Assembly (NCBI GenBank): GCA_012032575.1
Contig: JAAUSP010000341.1
Coordinates: 1 to 7,992, forward strand
DNA from: Anaerolineales bacterium
GTDB lineage: Bacteria; Chloroflexota; Anaerolineae; 4572-78; J111
Direction of reading: 5' to 3'
DNA: 7,992 bases
Below the pieces are notes generated by a model, which saw nothing but the letters and a program-made list of their open reading frames with translations, made no database searches and had not been told where the DNA came from. This document shows, one piece after another, positions 1-5,880 of the stretch. Numbering within the stretch: position 1 is the stretch's first letter; each line of letters starts with the position of its first letter. The translations under genes were made by a program, and so were the position numbers.

Positions 1-68
1 GGTCTATCCGCCCGCAGCCCGCTTAGTTTTTGTTAGAAAGAGTCCTTTTGAGCCGTAAAAAGAGTGTG
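1..68 (+). other. Possible 3' tail of an upstream gene
   Basis: One frame is open from the left edge (base 2) to a TAA at 56-58 and encodes 18 residues ending in VRKSPFEP. Another frame is open to a TAG at 34-36. Either could be the end of an upstream gene. In bacteria with this pathway fhcB would be a natural neighbour, but 18 residues do not allow identification and an open frame this short is expected by chance. I see no domain, motif or start. Low confidence that it is coding at all. Confidence 0.2.
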
Positions 69-152
69 GCTCACGGATCAACACGGATCAACACGGATTT
101 TTTTTCTTTATTTTCCCTCCTTAGCCGTGTCATCTGTGTTCATCCGTGAGCT
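69..152. repeat. Imperfect palindrome with 10-bp tandem units
   Basis: The left arm (69-92) reads as CACGGATCAA units with an exact 10-bp period (72-81, 82-91, and a partial unit 92-98). The right arm (130-152) is its inverted copy with a few mismatches. The loop holds an eight-base T run at 98-105 and a pyrimidine-rich stretch. Transcribed, this would fold into a long hairpin. Similar CACGGAT/ATCCGTG palindromes occur dispersed between genes in many environmental bacterial genomes (recalled, not checked). It may end upstream transcription or be a passive dispersed repeat. The rest of the leader (153-263) holds no gene I can support. Confidence 0.7.
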
Positions 153-263
153 AACCTAAATCTGGCGGTACTATTGAAATTGAATATCAAAACCCAATAG
201 CTTTTATCCTCACGCCGGGGTGCGGACTGCCACCCGTACCCCATGGAAAGGCAGAATGACGGT

Positions 264-1929
264 ATGTCAGATACATTCCGAATTGTCAACGGTCGAGTTT
301 ACGACCCCATTAATAACATTGACGGCGACGTGCGCGACATCTGCGTGCAGAACGGCAAAATCGTGGCGGATGTGCCGGCGGAAGCCAAACGTATTGACGC
401 CAGCGGCATGGTCATCATGCCTGGCGGGGTGGACATCCACTGCCACATCGCCGGCCCCAAGGTCAACACGGCCCGCAAATTGCAGCCGGAAGACCACCGC
501 TTTGATGTCCACCCGCGCACGGCCTTCACCCGTTCCGGTACGGGTGGCACGGTCCCGTCCACCTTCGCCACCGGCTATCGCTACGCGGCACTGGGTTATA
601 CCACGGCGATGGAAGCCGCCGTGACCCCGCTCGGCGCGCGCCACACCCTCGAAGAGCTGCACGACACGCCCATCATTGACAAAGGCTTCTACGTGCTGAT
701 GGGCAACAACGTGCTGCTCTACCGCCTGCTCAAAGAGGGCCGTTACGAGGAGTTCCGCGAGGCCGTGGCCTGGTGGATGAACGCCAGCCGGGCTTACACC
801 ATCAAGCTGGTCAACCCCGGCGGCGACGAACCCTGGAAAGGGCAGCGCAACGCCAACATTACCAACCTGAGCGAAGAGATTGACGCCTTCGGCTTCACCC
901 CCCGCCATGTTATCAAAGCCCTGATTGACGCGGCCAACGATTTGGGCCTGCCCCATCCGGCCCATATTCACTGCAACAACCTCGGCCTGGCCGGCAACTA
1001 TGAAACCACCCTCGAAACCATGCGCGCCGCCGATGGCCGCCGCGCCCACCTGACCCACATCCAGTTTCACTCCTACGGCGGCGAGTTGGGCGGCAAACCG
1101 ACCTCCAAAGCGGCCGAGATTGCCGAAGCATCTCAACACCCACCCCGAAATCAGCGCTGCGTCGGGCCAGGTGATGTTTGGCAAAGCCACCGGCATGACC
1201 GCCGACGCCCCGCTGGGCTGGATGCTGCATCGGATCAACGGCAACAAGTGGGTCAACGCCGACACCGAGCACGAAAGCGGCTGCGGCATTGTCCCCTTTG
1301 CCTACAGCGACAAAAATTACGTCCACGCCTTGCAGTGGGGCATTGGCCTGGAGCTGTTCCTGCTGACCAAAGACCCCTGGCGGCTGATCCTCTCCACCGA
1401 CCACCCCAACGGCGGCTCTTTTATGAGCTATCCCAAGTTGATCCGCCTGCTCATGGATAAACAGTTCCGCCTGGACCAGGTCCGCTCGGTCAACCAGAAA
1501 GCGATGGAGCAAACCATTCTGCTCGACGGCCTGGACCGGGAATATTCGCTGCGCGAGATTGCCATCATTACCCGCGCCGGCCCGGCCAAACTGCTGGGGC
1601 TGACCGATAAGGGCCACCTGGGCGTCGGCGCGGACGCCGATATTACCATCTACATGGAGTGCGACGACAAAGAGGAAATGTTCACGACGCCGCGCTACGT
1701 TTTTAAAGACGGCCTGATGATTATCGAAGACAGCGAATTTCGGGCCGACCACGAAGGCCGCATCCTGCATGTCGCCCCCGACTACGACCCCAAAATCGAG
1801 CAGGTCATCCGGCCCTTCTTTGAAGATTACTACACCATCCAGTTTGACAACTACGCCGTCAGCGAGAAATACCTGCACCAGCATCAGGTTGTGCCGACGG
1901 CGGGACAAAAGGGTAGTTTAAGCAAATAG
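264..1929 (+). CDS. fhcA: Formyl-MFR hydrolase subunit A, one frameshift
   Basis: This is the amidohydrolase-fold subunit A of the formyltransferase/hydrolase complex, homologous to FwdA/FmdA of methanogens. It hydrolyses formyl-methanofuran to formate and methanofuran in the cytoplasm. Removing one base near 1128 gives about 554 residues, normal for the family. Visible landmarks are VDIHCH (H59, H61, metal ligands), YTIKLVNPGG (K181, where FwdA has its carboxylated lysine), HPAHIHCNN (H234, H236), AHLTHIQFHS (H263-H269), STDHPNGG (D379), and the family signature ITRAGPAKLLGL followed by KGHLGVGADADI. The ligand set therefore looks complete, so the encoded enzyme would be expected to be active. 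ATG 264 fits the family N-terminus (MSDTFRIVNGRVYDP); an in-frame ATG at 243 would add seven unconserved residues and has no ribosome site. The frame moves from phase 0 to phase +1 in GCCGAAGCATCTC: reading GAA then CAT restores AEHLNTHPEIS. Without the correction, translation runs to 1460 with unrelated residues. A sequencing or assembly error seems more likely than true decay, since both halves are fully conserved. Confidence 0.93.
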
Positions 1930-1930
1930 A

Positions 1931-1974
1931 TGCGTGTTGCGTGTTCCGTTATTTTACGCAACACGCAACACGCA
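1931..1974. repeat. Inverted repeat between fhcA and fhcD
   Basis: It begins two bases after the fhcA stop codon. The left arm TGCGTGTTGCGTGT (1931-1944) pairs perfectly over 14 bp with 1961-1974, and an alternative 12-bp pairing exists with 1956-1967 because the right side repeats the ACGCAAC unit. No T run follows, so it is not a classical intrinsic terminator. It looks like a dispersed GTGTTGC-type palindrome. It could still stabilise or process the fhcA-fhcD transcript. Confidence 0.75.
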
Positions 1975-2015
1975 ACACGTACCTTATCTCCCTGGAAATA
2001 CCTGAGGAGCAAACC

Positions 2016-2924
2016 ATGCACATCCACAACACCGAAATCATTGATACCTTTGCCGAAGCTTTCAAATGTGGGGCAGCCGGGTCATTATTACCGCGGCGAG
2101 TCCGCAGTGGGCCATGCATGCCGCCCAATCCATCACCGGCTTCGCCACCTCGATCATCGGCTGCAAATGCGAGGCCGGCATCGAGGCCGTATTGTCGCCG
2201 GACCAGACCCTGGATGGCCGGCCCGGCGTGAGCGTGCTGTTTTTCACCGTCAAAGCCGACGATATGGGCAAGCGCCTGCTGGAACGGGTCGCCAATCCGT
2301 GTTGACCTGTCCCACCACCGCTTGCTACAACGGCCTGGAGGCCGAGCAGACGGTTATTGTCGGCGGGCAACTTCGCTTTTTTGGCGACGGCTACCAGATC
2401 AGCAAACTCCTGGCCGGGCGGCGTTTCTGGCGCATCCCGGTAATGGAGGGCGAATTTGTGGTGGACGAGCGCTTCGGCGTCCAGCCGGCCATTGGCGGCG
2501 GCAATATTCTCATCCTGGGCCGCGACGTGGCCGGCACGCTGCAAGCCACCGAGGCCGCCGTAGCCGCCATGCGCACCGTCCCCGGCGTCATTTTGCCCTT
2601 CCCCGGCGGCGTGGTCCGCAGCGGCAGCAAAACCGGCTCCCGTTACAAGGGCCTGTTTGCCTCCACCAACGACGCCTACTGTCCCACCCTGCGTGGCATC
2701 GCCCCCATCACCCAGGTGCCGCCCGAAGCCGGCTGCGTCCTAGAAATCGTCCTTGACGGCCTGGACCTACCCGCCGTCGAAGAGGCCACCCGGCGCGGCA
2801 TCCTCGCCGCCGCCGAACACGGCGGTGCGCTCCAAATCTCCGCTGGCAACTACGGCGCACCCTGGGCCAGTATCATATCAAACTGCATGAGGTATTGCAG
2901 GGTCAAGCTAGTGTAGCATCCTGA
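2016..2924 (+). CDS. fhcD: Formyl-MFR:H4MPT formyltransferase, three frameshifts
   Basis: This is subunit D of the Fhc complex, homologous to Ftr, which transfers the formyl group between N5 of H4MPT and methanofuran. The start is ATG 2016, with GAGGAG six bases upstream and the family N-terminus (NTEIIDTFAEAF). The reading frame breaks three times, and each break is repaired by adding one base. In the A run at 2064-2066, a fourth A gives EAFKMWGSRVIITAA. At 2291, GCC to GGCC gives LERVGQSVLTCPTT. At 2857, GGCGC to GGCGGC gives NYGGTLGQYHIKLHEVL. The repaired protein has about 303 residues, the usual length. Other family landmarks are FFGDGY, VMEGEFVVDERFG, GGGNILILG, LPFPGGVVRSGSKTGS and the matching C-terminus. 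The restored stop is TGA 2922-2924, which lies inside the left arm of the next inverted repeat, so the last residues (about VAS) come from repeat sequence. As printed, only fragments can be translated: 2016-2231, 2066-2305, and a downstream frame ending at 2916. Deletion errors in the data or very recent inactivation would both explain this. Confidence 0.93.
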
Positions 2925-3033
2925 GTAGCCCTAAGCGTAGCGAAGGGCGTATCGAAGGGTGCGAGTTGGCGACCACTGCTGATGGCACAGCACCCTTCGA
3001 TACGGTTCGCTTCGCTCACCTACTCAGGATGCT
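2915..3033. repeat. Long inverted repeat between fhcD and fhcC
   Basis: The left arm 2915-2962 and right arm 2990-3033 pair as a near-complete palindrome. The outer 14 bp are perfect (2915-2928 with 3020-3033, AGCATCCTGAGTAG) and the inner 15 bp are perfect (2948-2962 with 2990-3004, CGTATCGAAGGGTGC). The middle of each arm is diverged but keeps a GCGAAG core. The loop is 2963-2989. This resembles the CCTGAGTA...CGTATCGAAGGG palindromes dispersed in many bacterial genomes (recalled, not checked). No open reading frame is inside. It overlaps the fhcD stop codon and ends 24 bases before fhcC. Confidence 0.85.
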
Positions 3034-3057
3034 GTTCACTGCTAAACGAGGAATCCT

Positions 3058-3867
3058 ATGAGTATCACGTTAACCTTACAAACAACATCAACCATACCCC
3101 TGGAGGCCGAGGTTATTTCCCCGGATCGGCTGGCCGGGCTGACCGAGGCCGAAATCGCGGCGCTGCCGGTGCAACACGGCAACGAAAAATTAACTCTGGG
3201 CGACTTTTTCCGCATCAGCGGTTCCGGCAGTGAGGAGATAAGGCTGGACGGCGACCTGAGCCGGGTCAAACTGATCGGCGCGGGCATGAGTTTTGGCCGG
3301 ATCGTGATTGCCGGGAACGCCGGCATGCACGTCGGCGCGGGCATGCGCGGCGGGGAGATCGTGGTCGCAGGGGACGCAGGCGACTGGGCCGGGGCTGAAA
3401 TGAGCGGTGGGCGCTTGCTGATCAAAGGTAACGCCGGTCACCTGCTCGGCAGCGCCTACCGGGGCAGCACCATCGGCATGCAGGGCGGCGAGATTTTGGT
3501 GCATGGCAGCGCCGGCAACGAGGTCGGCTCTGCCATGCGGCGCGGCCTGATTGTCGTCTGCGGCGACAGCGGCGACTTTACCGGCGTCAATATGCTGGCC
3601 GGGACCATCATCGTTTTGGGCCGGCTGGGCTGGCGCAGCGGCGCCGGCATGCAACGCGGCTCGATCATCTCCATGCACCCCACCGAAATCCTACCCACCT
3701 TTACCATGGCCTGCACCTACCAACCCACCTTCCTGTCCATCTTCCTGCGCCGTCTCCGCGACGAGGGCCTGCCCATCAGCGAAGCCCACATCCACGGCTC
3801 CTACCGTCGCTGGAGCGGCGACTCGGTGGAGTTGAACCGGGGGGAAATATTGCTGTTGGCGTCATAG
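3058..3867 (+). CDS. fhcC: Formyltransferase/hydrolase complex subunit C
   Basis: This is subunit C of the Fhc complex, homologous to FwdC/FmdC and to the C-terminal GXGXG domain of glutamate synthase. It is a non-catalytic right-handed beta-helix that scaffolds the A and D subunits. The 269-residue protein shows about six consecutive glycine-rich turns over residues 74-205, each roughly 19-25 residues: GNAGMHVGAGMRGGEIVVA, GDAGDWAGAEMSGGRLLIK, GNAGHLLGSAYRG, GSAGNEVGSAMRRGLIVVC, GDSGDFTGVNMLAGTIIVL, GRLGWRSGAGMQRGS. The N-terminal part (residues 15-55) carries the usual lead-in ending in LGDFFRISG. The start is ATG 3058, with GAGG at 3048-3051. The frame is intact, unlike its two upstream partners. 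It is separated from fhcD by a palindromic repeat and from mch by another, so it may rely on read-through from the fhcA side or on its own unseen promoter. Confidence 0.95.
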   Translation: MSITLTLQTTSTIPLEAEVISPDRLAGLTEAEIAALPVQHGNEKLTLGDFFRISGSGSEEIRLDGDLSRVKLIGAGMSFGRIVIAGNAGMHVGAGMRGGEIVVAGDAGDWAGAEMSGGRLLIKGNAGHLLGSAYRGSTIGMQGGEILVHGSAGNEVGSAMRRGLIVVCGDSGDFTGVNMLAGTIIVLGRLGWRSGAGMQRGSIISMHPTEILPTFTMACTYQPTFLSIFLRRLRDEGLPISEAHIHGSYRRWSGDSVELNRGEILLLAS

Positions 3868-3890
3868 GTATTTTCACAAGCCTGGAACAA

Positions 3891-3968
3891 GTCATTGCGA
3901 GGCCGCAAGGCCGAAGCAATCTCCCTCTTCCGGGGTGGGAGACTGCTTCGCCTGCGACTCGCAGTAAC
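3891..3968. repeat. Inverted repeat between fhcC and mch
   Basis: The left arm 3891-3923 (starts GTCATTGCGAG, ends GAAGCAATCTC) pairs with 3939-3968 (starts GAGACTGCTTCG, ends CTCGCAGTAAC), with three mismatches in the outer and inner blocks and a diverged centre. The loop is about 15 bases. GTCATTGCGAG...GAAGCAATCTC is a palindrome type I recognise as dispersed in many bacterial genomes. Transcribed, it would form a strong hairpin just before the mch ribosome site. No T run follows it. Confidence 0.85.
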
Positions 3969-3985
3969 ATGATTGCTATTTGCAT

Positions 3986-3993
3986 AAGGAGGG
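3986..3993 (+). promoter_or_regulatory. Strong ribosome binding site of mch
   Basis: AAGGAGGG lies five bases before ATG 3999 and is the best Shine-Dalgarno match in the window. It decides the mch start against the longer in-frame ATG at 3969, which would add ten residues (MIAICIRRDR) partly encoded by the ribosome site itself. Confidence 0.85.
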
Positions 3994-3998
3994 ATCGA

Positions 3999-4952
3999 AT
4001 GACCCTTTCACTCAACGAACGAGCCTTGGCCCTGGTCGAACGGCTGATTGACGATGCCGGGGCGTTGGGCGTAACCACCCATATCCTGGCGGGCGGAAGC
4101 CTGGTGATTGACTGCGGCATCGAAGCGCCGGGCGGGTTGGAGGCCGGGCGCATCTTTGCCGAGGTTTGTATGGGCGGCCTGGGCCAGGTTGCCTTCACCC
4201 ATTTAAATCTCGACGGCTGGTGGCTGCCGGCGGTCAGCGTCCGCACCGACCAGCCCCGACTGGCCTGCATGGCTGCCCAATACGCCGGCTGGCAGGTCAA
4301 CAAAGACGGCTACTTTGCGATGGGCAGCGGACCCGCCCGCGCCCTCATCCGTGCCGAGGAAAAACTTTACGACGAACTCGGCTACAGCGATCCGGCTCAC
4401 ATGGCCGTGCTGTGCCTGGAAAGCCGGACCATGCCGCCGCCGGAAATCGCCGCCTACGTGGCCGAGCGGGCCAACGTAGCGCCCGAACATCTGACCCTGT
4501 TGATTGCGCCGACCGCCTGCATAGTCGGCGGGGTGCAGGTGGCGGCGCGGGTGGTCGAAACCGGGCTGCACAAGCTGCACGAACTGGGCTTTGACCTGCA
4601 CAAAGTTTTGAGTGGTATGGGGACCTGCCCTCTGCCGCCGGTCGCCAAAAGCGACATCCGGGCCATTGGCCGCACCAACGACGCCATTCTGTACGCCGGG
4701 CAGGTCCACTACACCGTCCGCGCCGACGATGCCGAGCTGGAGCAGGTAGTCTCCCGCGTGCCCTCCTCGACCTCGAAGGATTACGGCGCGCCCTTCTACG
4801 ATACATTCAAGGGTTACAATTTCGATTTTTACCAGGTTGACCCATTATTGTTCAGTCCCGCCGAAATTTTTATGACCAATGTAGTCAGCGGGCGAACCTT
4901 CCACGCCGGGCAGGTCAACGTGGATGTGTTAAAGAAGTCATTTTTGGAGTGA
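3999..4952 (+). CDS. mch: Methenyltetrahydromethanopterin cyclohydrolase
   Basis: This cytoplasmic enzyme interconverts methenyl-H4MPT and 5-formyl-H4MPT, the step next to the Fhc complex. The 317-residue length is typical of bacterial and archaeal Mch. Conserved blocks in order are LNERALALVERLIDDA (near the N-terminus), VIDCGIEAPGG (residues 36-46), AEVCMGGLGQV (54-64), AAQYAGWQV (92-100), YFAMGSGPARAL (105-116), LLIAPTACIVGGVQVAARVVETGLHK (167-192, given here by its ends), APVAK-like PPVAKSDIRAIGRTNDAILYAG (213-234) and YGAPFYDTF (262-270). These match the archaeal-type family throughout, with no frame damage. The start is fixed by AAGGAGGG. The next gene begins four bases after the TGA, so the two are almost certainly co-translated. 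A palindrome precedes the gene, and I see no clear promoter in the 131-base gap. Mch of this type is specific for H4MPT-type pterins and is not the folate enzyme FolD or FchA, so the coenzyme assignment is firm. Confidence 0.97.
   Translation: MTLSLNERALALVERLIDDAGALGVTTHILAGGSLVIDCGIEAPGGLEAGRIFAEVCMGGLGQVAFTHLNLDGWWLPAVSVRTDQPRLACMAAQYAGWQVNKDGYFAMGSGPARALIRAEEKLYDELGYSDPAHMAVLCLESRTMPPPEIAAYVAERANVAPEHLTLLIAPTACIVGGVQVAARVVETGLHKLHELGFDLHKVLSGMGTCPLPPVAKSDIRAIGRTNDAILYAGQVHYTVRADDAELEQVVSRVPSSTSKDYGAPFYDTFKGYNFDFYQVDPLLFSPAEIFMTNVVSGRTFHAGQVNVDVLKKSFLE
4946..4949 (+). promoter_or_regulatory. Ribosome site deciding a TTG start
   Basis: GGAG sits seven bases before TTG 4957, inside the last codons of mch (its GAG codon is followed by TGA 4950-4952). 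It supports TTG as initiator and indicates translational coupling between mch and the ligase gene. Confidence 0.7.
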
Positions 4953-4956
4953 AATT

Positions 4957-5880
4957 TTGAAAATAGCTATTTTAGGGGCCAAACCCGCCTGGCACGCCGA
5001 GCAGATGCAGCAGGCAATCGAGGCGCGGGGGCACAGTTGCACCCTACTCCCCATCACCCAACTGACCGCCCAGGTTGGCCTGTCGCCCCGCCTGGGCAGC
5101 CTCAGCGCCGACCTGGACTCTTTTGATGTGGTTCTGGTCCGTTTCATCCCGGCCGGCTCGCTGGAGCAAATCATCTTTCGCATGGACGCGCTGCACCTGC
5201 TGGAAAGGCGGGGGGTACGGGTAGTCAACCGGCCTGCGGCCATCGAATGTACGGTGGACAAGCTCTATACGTCGGGGCTGCTGGAGCAGGCCGGGCTGCC
5301 GACCCCGCGCACCGTTGTCTGCGAAACCAGCGCCGACGCCCTGAAAGCGTTCACGGCCCTCGGTGGCGATGTAGTGGTCAAACCGCTTTTTGGGGCCATG
5401 GGCCTGGGTATCGTCCGGGTCGAAGACCGGGACCTGGCCTACCGGGTTTTCAAGGCGCTGGAACTGGAAAAAGCGGTCTATTATTTGCAGGAAACCGTTC
5501 CCCACAACGGCAGCGATATCCGCGCCTTTGTCATCGGCGGGCGGGTGGTGGCGGCGATGGAGCGGGTCTCGGACGATTGGCGGACCAATGTGGCCCGTGG
5601 GGGCCAGGCCCGCGCCTGCCGCCTGACGCCCGAAGAGACCGACCTTTGCTTGCGCGCCACCGAGGTCGTCGGAGCCGATTATGCCGGGGTGGATTTGCTG
5701 CCGGCGGTGGATGGCCGGCTTTATCTGATCGAGGTGAACAGTATTCCCGGCTGGAAGGGGCTGCAACCTGTCAGCCCGGTCAATATTGCAGCAGAAATGG
5801 CGGCTTATCTTGAAACAGTCGGTGGTCAGCAGCCAGCTAAAAATGGACGTCCCTTCTTCGCCAGACGACTGGACGCCTGA
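4957..5880 (+). CDS. RimK/MptN-like ATP-grasp glutamate ligase
   Basis: This is an ATP-grasp ligase of the RimK/MptN/CofF group, which joins an amino acid (usually glutamate) to an acceptor carboxylate through an acyl phosphate. The start is TTG 4957, supported by GGAG at 4946-4949 and four bases after the mch stop; no ATG fits the family N-terminus (MKIAILGAKPAWHAEQM). In the 307 residues, the pre-ATP-grasp domain spans about 1-95. Then come VDKLYTSGLLEQAGLPTP (100-117, K102), VVKPLFGAMGLGI (140-152, K142 and the glycine-rich loop), LQETVP (177-182), DIRAFVIGG (187-195), WRTNVARGG (208-216), AGVDLL (243-248, D246) and YLIEVNSIPGW (256-266, E259 and N261, metal ligands). All catalytic positions look present. 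The last 20 residues (after LETVGG) look unconserved and overlap the next gene. Next to mch it most likely extends H4MPT, dephospho-H4MPT or methanofuran with glutamate. MptN adds one alpha-glutamate to H4MPT in some methanogens. The exact acceptor cannot be read from the sequence; a CofF-like or RimK role is the alternative. Confidence 0.88.
   Translation: MKIAILGAKPAWHAEQMQQAIEARGHSCTLLPITQLTAQVGLSPRLGSLSADLDSFDVVLVRFIPAGSLEQIIFRMDALHLLERRGVRVVNRPAAIECTVDKLYTSGLLEQAGLPTPRTVVCETSADALKAFTALGGDVVVKPLFGAMGLGIVRVEDRDLAYRVFKALELEKAVYYLQETVPHNGSDIRAFVIGGRVVAAMERVSDDWRTNVARGGQARACRLTPEETDLCLRATEVVGADYAGVDLLPAVDGRLYLIEVNSIPGWKGLQPVSPVNIAAEMAAYLETVGGQQPAKNGRPFFARRLDA

Noticed and set aside
72..98. 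Tandem CACGGATCAA units considered as a CRISPR or iteron array
   Set aside because: There are only two full 10-bp units and a partial one with no spacers, and they form one arm of a palindrome.
174..208. Possible sigma-70 promoter (TTGAAT at 180-185, TTTTAT at 202-207)
   Set aside because: The -10 match is weak and the spacing is short at 16 bases; an A/T-rich stretch like this gives such matches by chance.
267..1289. Long minus-strand open frame opposite fhcA (340 codons)
   Set aside because: It is antisense to a strongly conserved gene, is rich in low-information Ala/Gly/Val, and comes from the GC-rich third positions of fhcA.
913..1908. Minus-strand open frame opposite the fhcA C-terminal half
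   Set aside because: It is a shadow of the fhcA second segment; no recognisable domain or ribosome site.
1931..1974. Intrinsic terminator after fhcA
   Set aside because: The stem is good but no T run follows, and the downstream gene belongs to the same complex.
1930..2300. N-terminal part of the frame opening at 1930 as a real protein start
   Set aside because: It begins inside the intergenic palindrome and encodes unrelated residues until it joins the true FhcD frame near 2293.
1128..2860. Programmed ribosomal frameshifting in fhcA and fhcD
   Set aside because: There is no slippery heptamer or adjacent pseudoknot, and four separate sites, three within one gene, would be needed. Indel errors or decay are simpler.
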